From CAZAFM01 sp964484395 (GTDB lineage Bacteria; Campylobacterota; Campylobacteria; Campylobacterales; CAZAFM01), in assembly GCA_964484395.1 (NCBI GenBank), contig CAZAFM010000002.1, positions 1 through 42,163 on the forward strand: DNA of 42,163 nucleotides, written 5' to 3'. The notes beneath the pieces are model-generated. The model saw only the letters and a program-made list of their open reading frames with translations. It ran no database searches and was not told the origin of the DNA. Positions 16,846 to 24,016 of the stretch are shown here, one piece after another; position 1 is the first letter of the stretch; every line of letters starts with the position of its first letter. A program made the position numbers and the translations under genes.

Positions 16846-18576
16846 TTGCAATACATCATCGATTTTTTGGAAAAACCCAATATAGAAGATACAGAAGTCT
16901 ACAAACATCTAAAAGCCCAAAAAGATGAAGCACTAATTTTGAGACATATGCTAAAGGAGTATCTATCTGCTAATGAAGACTGCTCTGTTTTTGATATTCT
17001 AAACTCAGTTTTTGATAGTAAAAACTACTCATACCTAAACAAGCTAACACTTATTAAAAACCTCATGGAGTTAGGCTGGATATCACAAAACAGCTTTTTG
17101 CATCTAAAGGTAAATGAGATAAGCTCCCTTGAGCTTCTAAATACCTCTGTAAGCCTATCTCCGACTTTTTTACGCCTACTTGAAGAGGGAAATGTAGATG
17201 TAGTTCTACCTGAAGTAAAGCCATATAGTGACCATCTAGAGTATCTGCAAGATCAGTTCTTAAGAATAGAGCTTCACAGGAAGATTTCTACACTAAAGTC
17301 AAGCTATACGCAAAACTCTCCCTTTGTCTCACGCGTTAGAAGTGAGCTAAAGTTGGTTGAGAAGAGGATAAGTGAGAGGCTAAATATCACAAAAGACAAA
17401 CCTGATATACTACATTTTTTTAAAGAAAACACACTTCAGGAGTGTGAGCAGACTGTATTTTTAGCACTGCTAAAAGAGGAATATTCAGGAAGTGATGACT
17501 CTTTAAGAGAGATGAATGCCTTGATTGATCTAATAAGTAGTGATGAAATAGATAGGATAAAAAACAGAGGTTTTTTGGATGAGCACTCAAAGCTTATAGA
17601 AAAAGGCTTGATTGATTATGATGAGATTCTCACCCCTTTTGGTGGGATAGTTAGGAATTTTTTCATACCAGAAGAGATACTCCAAAAAATAGTCCATCCG
17701 CAAAAAAAGAAGAAAAAGCAGAGAATTAGACTTGATACACTAGTAAAAGAGCAAGATATATTTGAGTTTATCACACCAAAAAAAGACCTTGATAGTGTAA
17801 TACTCCATCCAAAAACTAGAGAGAGGCTGGATGCATTACTAAAACAGCTAGATAGTAGTGTGCTAAATCGCCTAAAAGAGTGGGGAATTATAGATAAAAA
17901 AAGAGACCTAAATGCAAGGATAATCCTATATGGACCACCAGGAACAGGAAAGACGCTAACTGCTATCTCACTTGCTAAATCTATGAAAAAGCAGGTGCTT
18001 AGCTTTGATTGCTCAAACATCCTCTCTATGTATGTAGGTGAGAGTGAGAAGAATGTAAGAAAGATTTTTGATACATACAAGGACATAGCCAAAAAGATAA
18101 AAAATGAACCAGTTTTGCTTCTAAATGAGGCAGATCAGTTTCTTAGCTCAAGAACTGTAAATACAAGCGGTAGTGCTGATAAGATGCATAATCAGATGCA
18201 AAATATCTTCTTAGAGCAGATTGAGAAGTTTGAGGGAGTGCTAATTGCTACTACAAACCTACTTGAGACTATTGACCCGGCATTTTCAAGAAGGTTTAAC
18301 TACAAGATAGAGTTTACAAAACCAAACAGAGCTCAAAGAGAGCTACTTTGGGAGAAGTTTTTACCAAAAAACGCAATGTATGCAGAAGATTTTGATATGT
18401 CTAAACTTGCAGATTTTACACTAACAGGTGGACAGATAGAGCTAATAGTCAAAAACTGTGCTTTAAGAGTTGCTAGTAAGGATAATCCTCTTTTTAAAGA
18501 AGATGATTTTATTGAAGAGATTCAAAGAGAGCAAAATAGCACTTTTGATAGTGAGAAAATGATGGGTTTTTTATAA
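16846..18576 (+). CDS. AAA-family ATPase with variant Walker B
   Basis: 576 residues. The C-terminal half is an AAA module: Walker A GPPGTGKT at 363-370, a MYVGESEKNVRKIF pore-loop-like segment, Walker B VLLLNEAD with Asn427-Glu428 where Asp-Glu is usual, then a sensor/arginine-finger part (ATTNLLETIDPAFSRRFN). The N-terminal 330 residues are helical and unassigned, with a lysine-rich patch (PQKKKKKQR) near 285-293. The NEAD form recurs in a family of bacterial AAA proteins I recall as stand-alone ATP-binding proteins, so it may be a family trait. Substrate and cellular role are unknown. Start is TTG with an AAAGG site. It stands alone between two regulatory gaps. Confidence 0.8.
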   Translation: MQYIIDFLEKPNIEDTEVYKHLKAQKDEALILRHMLKEYLSANEDCSVFDILNSVFDSKNYSYLNKLTLIKNLMELGWISQNSFLHLKVNEISSLELLNTSVSLSPTFLRLLEEGNVDVVLPEVKPYSDHLEYLQDQFLRIELHRKISTLKSSYTQNSPFVSRVRSELKLVEKRISERLNITKDKPDILHFFKENTLQECEQTVFLALLKEEYSGSDDSLREMNALIDLISSDEIDRIKNRGFLDEHSKLIEKGLIDYDEILTPFGGIVRNFFIPEEILQKIVHPQKKKKKQRIRLDTLVKEQDIFEFITPKKDLDSVILHPKTRERLDALLKQLDSSVLNRLKEWGIIDKKRDLNARIILYGPPGTGKTLTAISLAKSMKKQVLSFDCSNILSMYVGESEKNVRKIFDTYKDIAKKIKNEPVLLLNEADQFLSSRTVNTSGSADKMHNQMQNIFLEQIEKFEGVLIATTNLLETIDPAFSRRFNYKIEFTKPNRAQRELLWEKFLPKNAMYAEDFDMSKLADFTLTGGQIELIVKNCALRVASKDNPLFKEDDFIEEIQREQNSTFDSEKMMGFL

Positions 18577-18600
18577 AAACATAAAGAACTCTCTAATTGG

Positions 18601-18632
18601 GTAGATACTACACATCGCAGTGAAGTATCTAC
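18601..18632. repeat. Hairpin in the gap between the AAA ATPase gene and nuoA
   Basis: GTAGATACT (18601-18609) and AGTATCTAC (18624-18632) are perfect inverted repeats. The loop adds CAC/GTG pairing after one A/A mismatch, giving 12 pairs around ATCGCA. It starts 24 bases after the ATPase stop. No immediate T-run follows, though a weaker ACACT/AGTGT stem followed by TTT lies at 18653-18671. Transcript end or protein site; not decided. Confidence 0.6.
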
Positions 18633-18805
18633 ATAGATTATCTTTTAAATATACACTAATCTCAGTGTTTTCATCTACAACTTAGACTACATTTTATGCG
18701 TGTTACTTTTTTAAACAATTTCTATTATTTTATACTTCATACTCTATATTTAGATTTTGATAAAGAGTTTTTAATAATTTTTTGATATAGTTTTCTTTAA
18801 CAATC

Positions 18806-18829
18806 TTAGATAAGTTTATCTAATATAAA
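18806..18829 (+). promoter_or_regulatory. nuo operon promoter with overlapping 8-bp dyad
   Basis: TTAGATAA-GT-TTATCTAA (18806-18823) is a perfect 8+8 palindrome with a two-base spacer. It overlaps a -10-like TAATATAAA (18821-18829), 28 bases before the nuoA ATG. The rest of the 280-base gap (18577-18856) is AT-rich and holds the hairpin above; no gene is seen in it. A dyad on the -10 box is the usual place for a repressor. Confidence 0.5.
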
Positions 18830-18856
18830 AGCATTAAATCTATTAAGGAGAGGTAG

Positions 18857-19246
18857 ATGACTCATATAGAGACCGCACATCCGTATTTTGGGGTGTTTGT
18901 GTTTTTTGTACTCACTTTTGGTGCATTTTTCGCAACACTTCTTTTGACAAGATTTATCAGTGGAAAGCTAGCTAGAAAAGATACTGAGAAGTTAAAACTA
19001 GCTATGTATGAGTGTGGTCCTGAACCCACGAAACAACCAAACAAAGTTTCGGTTCAGTGGTATATGCTCGCACTTCTATTTATTATATTTGATGTGGAGA
19101 TTATATTTATGTTTCCTTGGGCTGTTGATTTTAAGATACTTGGTTGGTTTGGATTTGCAGCTATGTTTATATTTTTACTACTACTAACTATTGGTTTTGT
19201 ATATGAGTGGAAGAAAGGAGCACTAGAATGGCGCAGCATAAAATAA
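18857..19246 (+). CDS. nuoA: Complex I subunit NuoA
   Basis: 129-residue membrane subunit with three hydrophobic helices (about 9-31, 66-88 and 96-116). The loop after helix 1 carries KLAMYECGPEP, with the conserved Glu-Cys-Gly, and the second helix has the FDVEIIF motif with acidic residues of the quinone-side proton path. It is the first gene of the fifteen-gene complex I operon; an AAGGAG ribosome site precedes the ATG. Its last 19 bases overlap nuoB. Confidence 0.95.
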   Translation: MTHIETAHPYFGVFVFFVLTFGAFFATLLLTRFISGKLARKDTEKLKLAMYECGPEPTKQPNKVSVQWYMLALLFIIFDVEIIFMFPWAVDFKILGWFGFAAMFIFLLLLTIGFVYEWKKGALEWRSIK

Positions 19247-19737
19247 ACTACTTTAAAGACAGTGGGCTACCAGTTGTTTTAACAACAGTAGATCACCTCC
19301 TTAATTGGGGTAGAAGTAACTCTTTGTGGGCATTAACCTATGGGCTTGCTTGCTGTGCTATTGAGATGATGGCAAGTGGTGCTAGTAGATATGACTTTGA
19401 TAGGTTTGGTACTATCTTTAGAGCTAGTCCTAGACAATCAGACCTCTTAATTCTCTCAGGTACTCTTACAAAAAAGCACGCTGAGTTCTTAAGAAGACTC
19501 TATGATCAAATGCCAGATCCTAAGTGGGTTATCAGTATGGGAAGTTGTGCAAATACAGGTGGTATGTTTAATACCTATGCAACAGTTCAAGGTGTTGATA
19601 GGATAGTTCCTGTTGATATATATCTTCCTGGATGTGCTCCTAGACCTGAATCACTTCAGTATGCAGTTATGATGCTTCAAAGAAAGATAAGAAGTCAAAA
19701 AGCTTCAAAAAGAGCTCCAGAAAAGAGGTTTGTCTAA
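19228..19737 (+). CDS. nuoB: Complex I subunit NuoB
   Basis: 169 residues from ATG 19228, chosen because AAAGGAG sits just before it; a longer frame from 19207 has no such site. NuoB holds cluster N2, which passes electrons to quinone. The four ligands are present: the tandem Cys42-Cys43 in LACCAIEMMA, Cys107 in GSCANTGG and Cys136 in PGCAPRPE. The protein overlaps nuoA by 19 bases and shares one base with nuoC. Confidence 0.96.
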   Translation: MAQHKINYFKDSGLPVVLTTVDHLLNWGRSNSLWALTYGLACCAIEMMASGASRYDFDRFGTIFRASPRQSDLLILSGTLTKKHAEFLRRLYDQMPDPKWVISMGSCANTGGMFNTYATVQGVDRIVPVDIYLPGCAPRPESLQYAVMMLQRKIRSQKASKRAPEKRFV

Positions 19738-20540
19738 TGAGAGAGTTTAAGCCAAAAGATAATGTTCAAAAAAAGTCATACTACACTGATAGGTTTTGGG
19801 TTGCACCAAAGGTTCCTAGAGAGAAGCCAGAAGATAGTGAGGTTTTTAGAAGTAATCTTGAAGAGATAAAGTCAATTGTATCCATAAAAGATGCTTTTAT
19901 AGAGCTTGGAAATCTTGTGCTTATAGTTGAGCACCAAGAGCTTCACTCTTGCATAAAAGCTCTAAAAGAGAGACTAAAATATGATATTCTAACAGAAATG
20001 AGTGCAATTGACTATTTAGCTAAATGTGATGGTTTTGAGCTTTTTTATCAAATGCTAAATATACAAAAAGCAAAGAGAGTAAGAGTTAAGTGCTTTTTGC
20101 CAAAAAATCATGCAGGAGAGAGTGTAAGTGATCTTTTTAGATCTGCTGATTGGGCTGAGCGAGAGTGTTATGATATGTTTGGAATAAGATTCAACAATCA
20201 TCCACATCTAAAGCGAATCCTTATGCCTGATGATTGGGAAGGTCATCCACTACTTAAAAGCTACCCACTTCATGGAGATGATTTTGCTCAGTGGTATGAG
20301 GTGGATAAGATATTTGGAAAAGAGCATAGAGAGCTTATTGGACCAGAAAATAGAGATGGCGCATTAATAGATAGATATGATACGCATAGATTTGCTAGGA
20401 TTGGTCATGAAGTTCCTTTTGGAGAGGATATTAGTGAGGGTGAGCCTGATACTGAGATAAGGTATTATGAGGATAAGAGACCTCCATTACTACCTGATTA
20501 CAAGCCTGAAAACTCAAAACAGCTAAAAGTTAGAAAGTAG
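19737..20540 (+). CDS. nuoC: Complex I subunit NuoC
   Basis: 267-residue peripheral-arm subunit. The conserved C-terminal block is DWAERECYDMFGIRFNNHPHL followed by RILMPDDWEGHPLLKSYPL (split here), near 140-180. The N-terminal 50 residues and the charged C-terminal tail past residue 185 are extra compared with short NuoC forms. NuoC and NuoD are separate genes, unlike the fused NuoCD of E. coli. ATG overlaps the nuoB stop by one base. Confidence 0.95.
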   Translation: MREFKPKDNVQKKSYYTDRFWVAPKVPREKPEDSEVFRSNLEEIKSIVSIKDAFIELGNLVLIVEHQELHSCIKALKERLKYDILTEMSAIDYLAKCDGFELFYQMLNIQKAKRVRVKCFLPKNHAGESVSDLFRSADWAERECYDMFGIRFNNHPHLKRILMPDDWEGHPLLKSYPLHGDDFAQWYEVDKIFGKEHRELIGPENRDGALIDRYDTHRFARIGHEVPFGEDISEGEPDTEIRYYEDKRPPLLPDYKPENSKQLKVRK

Positions 20541-20548
20541 GGGAGAAT

Positions 20549-21781
20549 ATGCAACAACCAAATAGACTTGAACCCTTTTATGAAAATATAAATTTTGATA
20601 GAGTTGATAACACTATGGTTGTCAACTTCGGTCCTCAACACCCTTCAGCCCATGGTCAGCTAAGACTAATGCTAGAGCTTGAGGGTGAGCAGGTTATAAA
20701 AGCTTATCCAGATATTGGTTATCTTCACAGAGGTATGGAGAAGATGGCTGAAAATATGATTTATAATGAGTTCCTACCTACTACTGATAGGATGGATTAT
20801 ATTGCAGCTAGCTCTAACAACTACGCCTTTGCTTTAGGAGTTGAGAGGTTACTTGGAATAGAAAATGATATACCAAGACGAGCTAAGATAATAAGAACCA
20901 TGCTTTTGGAGCTAAATAGAATAGCATCTCACCTTTTTTGGCTTGCTACTCATGCACTTGATGTTGGGGCTATGAGTGTTTTTCTTTTTTGCTTTAGAGA
21001 GAGGGAGTTTGTGCTTGATCTTATGGAGGACTATTGTGGAGCTAGGCTTACACACTCTGCAGTAAGAATCGGTGGAGTTCCACTAGATCTTCCTGAAGGG
21101 TGGACTAACCAGCTTAGAGACTACTTGGATAAGTTTCCTGAAGCTATTGCTGATTATGAAGGGTTATTAGATCAAAACCGTATCTGGAGAATGAGACTTG
21201 ATGGAGTTGGTATTTTAACTCCTGATGACGCTAAGAACTGGGCGTGTTCGGGTATTATGCTAAGAGGAAGTGGTATTAAGTGGGATATTAGAAAAGAGGA
21301 GCCTTATGAGCTATATGATGAACTTGATTTTGAGGTTCCAGTAACTGATACTTGTGATAGTTATGGTAGATATAAGCTCTACTTAGAAGAGATGAGGCAA
21401 TCTACAGATATTCTCTATCAGCTTTTAGATATGTATAGTGAAAGTGAGCCTGGACTTATGGCACATGCTCCAAAATATATATCAGCTACTAAAGAGGATA
21501 TGATGACTCAAAACTACTCTTTAATGCAACACTTTGTACTTGTTACTCAAGGTATGAGACCACCTATTGGAGAGGTTTATGCACCTACTGAGTCTCCTAA
21601 GGGAGAGCTTGGGTTTTTTATAAGAAGTGAGGGAGAGCCATATCCATATAGGCTAAAAGTTAGAGCACCTAGCTTTTATCACACTGGACTTTTAAACGAC
21701 CTTCTACCAGGACACTATTTGGCTGATGTTGTAACAATTATCGGTACTACAAATATTGTCTTTGGTGAAGTAGATAGATAG
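20549..21781 (+). CDS. nuoD: Complex I subunit NuoD
   Basis: 410-residue 49-kDa-type subunit that forms the quinone pocket with NuoB. The N-terminal VNFGPQHPSAHGQLRL includes the His that contacts the quinone head; YLHRGMEKMAEN and the C-terminal GTTNIVFGEVDR are also standard. Length is normal. A GGGGAG ribosome site lies before the ATG, eight bases after nuoC. Confidence 0.96.
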   Translation: MQQPNRLEPFYENINFDRVDNTMVVNFGPQHPSAHGQLRLMLELEGEQVIKAYPDIGYLHRGMEKMAENMIYNEFLPTTDRMDYIAASSNNYAFALGVERLLGIENDIPRRAKIIRTMLLELNRIASHLFWLATHALDVGAMSVFLFCFREREFVLDLMEDYCGARLTHSAVRIGGVPLDLPEGWTNQLRDYLDKFPEAIADYEGLLDQNRIWRMRLDGVGILTPDDAKNWACSGIMLRGSGIKWDIRKEEPYELYDELDFEVPVTDTCDSYGRYKLYLEEMRQSTDILYQLLDMYSESEPGLMAHAPKYISATKEDMMTQNYSLMQHFVLVTQGMRPPIGEVYAPTESPKGELGFFIRSEGEPYPYRLKVRAPSFYHTGLLNDLLPGHYLADVVTIIGTTNIVFGEVDR

Positions 21782-21790
21782 GAGTTGATG

Positions 21791-22021
21791 ATGAAAAGGT
21801 TTGATCTTAGACATCTTAAGAGTGATTTTGAAGAGAGAATGAAAGAGCTTTTAAGTCGTGACCTAAAGGACGGTGAAGTTGGTATTTTTATGTTTGAAAT
21901 TGGTGATTTTACGCCTGTGCAAAAAAGTGCTGATACTATCAAAGAGCTAGGTCATGAGCTTCTAAACTCTTTAAAATTCAACGAAGTTGACTGGACTATA
22001 GTTGTAAGGAAGTGCGCTTGA
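21791..22021 (+). CDS. Small protein in the NuoE position (Cj1575-like)
   Basis: 76 residues from ATG 21791; TAGGAG is best spaced for this ATG rather than those at 21785 or 21788. The protein (start MKRFDLRHLKSDFEERMKEL) is acidic and probably alpha/beta. It cannot be a normal NuoE: there is one cysteine, next to last, so no [2Fe-2S] N1a site. In C. jejuni, complex I likewise has small proteins (Cj1575c, Cj1574c) instead of NuoE and NuoF, and flavodoxin rather than NADH was reported to be the donor. I take this gene as the Cj1575 counterpart from size and position. Its stop overlaps the next start (TTGA). Confidence 0.8.
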   Translation: MKRFDLRHLKSDFEERMKELLSRDLKDGEVGIFMFEIGDFTPVQKSADTIKELGHELLNSLKFNEVDWTIVVRKCA

Positions 22022-24015
22022 GTGCATTTTTGTTTACTGCTTGGAAAGATCAAGTAATAGATAATAGAGGCAAGCCAAAGGAGTCTTGGGAGGAGTGTTC
22101 TTTCAAGCTACCAGCTGACTTTTACGGAGGTACTAAATCTAAAGCCTTTGTAGGTTGGGATGGATTTGCCATTTTTGATGATAGTGTAGATGTTATCAAG
22201 CTCCTAAAAGAGTATGCTCTGCAGTATCAAAACTACTCAGAAGCCTGTGGAAGATGTGCTCCTGGAAGATGGGGTGGACAGGTTTTGCATGATGTGCTTG
22301 ATAAAGTAGCTAGAGGAGAGGGTCAAAGAAGTGATCTTGATCAGCTCAAAAGCTCTTGTAATATGATGAAAGAGACTAGTAAATGCGAGATAGGTAGGAC
22401 TGTTCCTATCTCTATACTTAAAGCTTTGGAGTATTTTAATGATGAATTTGAAAAAGCAATCTCCTCTAAAGCTCCAAGTAGTGGATATGAGAAGGATAGT
22501 AGCTTTTTTAAAGCAAAAGTAACAGCACCTTGTATTGATGCTTGCCCTGCTCATGTTGATATACCAGCATATATTGAGGGTGTGAGGGATTTAAGATATG
22601 ATGACTCTTTGAGGGCAACTAGAAAAACAATGCCTTTAGCTCATACTTGTGGAAGAGTGTGTCCGCATCCTTGTGAGAGTGAGTGTAGACGAGAAAACCT
22701 AGATAGTGCTATTTCTATTATGGAGTTAAAAAGAATTGGGGCTGATTATGAGGATGAGTTTGATAAAAAGTGGCTCCATCCACAAGAACAAAAACCAAGT
22801 AATGGAAAAAAAGTAGCAGTTATAGGTTCAGGTCCTGCTGGTCTAACGGGAGCATATTACTTAGCGCTTGAAGGTGTAGAGTGTGATGTATATGAAGAGC
22901 TTCCAGTTCTAGGTGGTGAAGTAGCAGTTGGAGTTCCAGAATATCGAATGCCTATAGGAAAGTACAATGAAGATATAGAGCTTGTAAAATCAGTTGGTGT
23001 GAACTTTATCACAAATACAAAAGTAGATGCTGAGATGATGAGAGAGCTTGAGAGGAAGTATGATGCAATACTCATAGCCACTGGCACAAGACTGTCTAAA
23101 AAAGTTAGAGCAGAGGGTGAAGACCCAAGCTTGGAGGGCTACTGGCCTGCTATTCCTTTTTTAGATCAGATAAATCTACATGACAAATACGGAATAGGTG
23201 AAGCAGTTGATTTAACCGGAAAAACTATAGTGTGTGTAGGTGGTGGTTTTACATCCATGGATGTTGTTAGATGCTCTATTAGAGCAGGAGCTAAAAGAGT
23301 AGTTATGCTCTATAGAAGAGATGAGAAAACCATCATCAAAAACACCTCTTATGAAGAGTATCATGAAGCTGTAGAAGAGGGTGTTGAGTTTGTTTTTCAG
23401 AGTGCTATAAAAAAGATAAATAGCTCAAATGGAAAGATTGATAGTGTAACTTGTGCAATGTATGAGATGGTCTATCCAGAGGATGGAGGAAGACCTCAGC
23501 TTGTTGAGCTAGAAGGGCATGACTACACTATGGAAGTAGACTTCGTGATACCTGCAGTCTCCCAAGATGCTGATCTCTCTCATATCCCGCAAGAATGGGA
23601 GATAGAGCTAACTAGCTGGAATACAATCAAAACTGATGGAAGAACTTACGCTACAAACAGAGCTGGAATATTTGCAGCAGGTGATTGCGAGTATGGTCCT
23701 ATGACTATTGTAAATGCTGTAGGTCAGGCTAAGAGGGCTGCCTCAGTTATGGCTAGATATCTTCAAAGTGGAGAGCTCACTCTTAGTGATGAAGAGATTA
23801 TGGAAGACAACCTAAGAAAACTCAGAGTTTATGACAAAAATGAAGTAGTTAGAGGATGGCTAAAAGGGCTTTCTAGAGAAGAGAGTGAGAAGCTTGCAGT
23901 AGAGATTAGAAAAGATAATAACCAAGAGGTAAACTTTGGTCTAACAAAAGAGCAAGCCATAGATGAAGCAAATAGATGCATGAGATGCTACTATATTGCG
24001 ATGGTTGAGGTGTAG
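22018..24015 (+). CDS. Chimeric complex I input subunit: NuoF C-terminal Fe-S domain fused to GltD-like oxidoreductase
   Basis: 665 residues from TTG 22018, chosen because AAGGA is seven bases upstream and the start overlaps the preceding stop; a GTG at 22012 is possible. Residues 60-160 match the last domain of NuoF, but not its FMN/NADH domain: Cys77-Gly-Arg-Cys80-Ala-Pro-Gly83 and Cys123. The third of the four N3 cluster ligands is Gly83. From about 175 the protein is a GltD-type module: an N-terminal Fe-S part (CIDACPAHVDIPAYI, CGRVCPHPCESEC), an FAD fold (GSGPAGL, 270-276), a nucleotide fold (GGGFTS, 408-413, then RAGAKRVVMLYRR) and AAGDCEYGPMTIVNA, ending with CMRC. GltD passes electrons from NADPH to Fe-S centres. 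Here it probably feeds complex I from NAD(P)H or a ferredoxin; the donor is not known. Confidence 0.85.
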   Translation: MSAFLFTAWKDQVIDNRGKPKESWEECSFKLPADFYGGTKSKAFVGWDGFAIFDDSVDVIKLLKEYALQYQNYSEACGRCAPGRWGGQVLHDVLDKVARGEGQRSDLDQLKSSCNMMKETSKCEIGRTVPISILKALEYFNDEFEKAISSKAPSSGYEKDSSFFKAKVTAPCIDACPAHVDIPAYIEGVRDLRYDDSLRATRKTMPLAHTCGRVCPHPCESECRRENLDSAISIMELKRIGADYEDEFDKKWLHPQEQKPSNGKKVAVIGSGPAGLTGAYYLALEGVECDVYEELPVLGGEVAVGVPEYRMPIGKYNEDIELVKSVGVNFITNTKVDAEMMRELERKYDAILIATGTRLSKKVRAEGEDPSLEGYWPAIPFLDQINLHDKYGIGEAVDLTGKTIVCVGGGFTSMDVVRCSIRAGAKRVVMLYRRDEKTIIKNTSYEEYHEAVEEGVEFVFQSAIKKINSSNGKIDSVTCAMYEMVYPEDGGRPQLVELEGHDYTMEVDFVIPAVSQDADLSHIPQEWEIELTSWNTIKTDGRTYATNRAGIFAAGDCEYGPMTIVNAVGQAKRAASVMARYLQSGELTLSDEEIMEDNLRKLRVYDKNEVVRGWLKGLSREESEKLAVEIRKDNNQEVNFGLTKEQAIDEANRCMRCYYIAMVEV

Positions 24016-24016
24016 T

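Noticed and set aside
17616..18092. A 158-codon open frame on the minus strand inside the AAA ATPase gene
   Set aside because: It is the antisense of a gene with Walker motifs, is rich in Ser, Phe and Ile as antisense frames of Lys/Glu-rich genes are, and has no ribosome site or domain.
19207..19227. An upstream start for nuoB at 19207
   Set aside because: It adds seven residues not typical of NuoB and lies before the AAAGGAG site, which is correctly spaced only for ATG 19228.
22237..22554. A minus-strand frame of 105 codons inside the NuoF/GltD chimera
   Set aside because: It runs antisense across the conserved Fe-S motifs; no sign of coding on its own.
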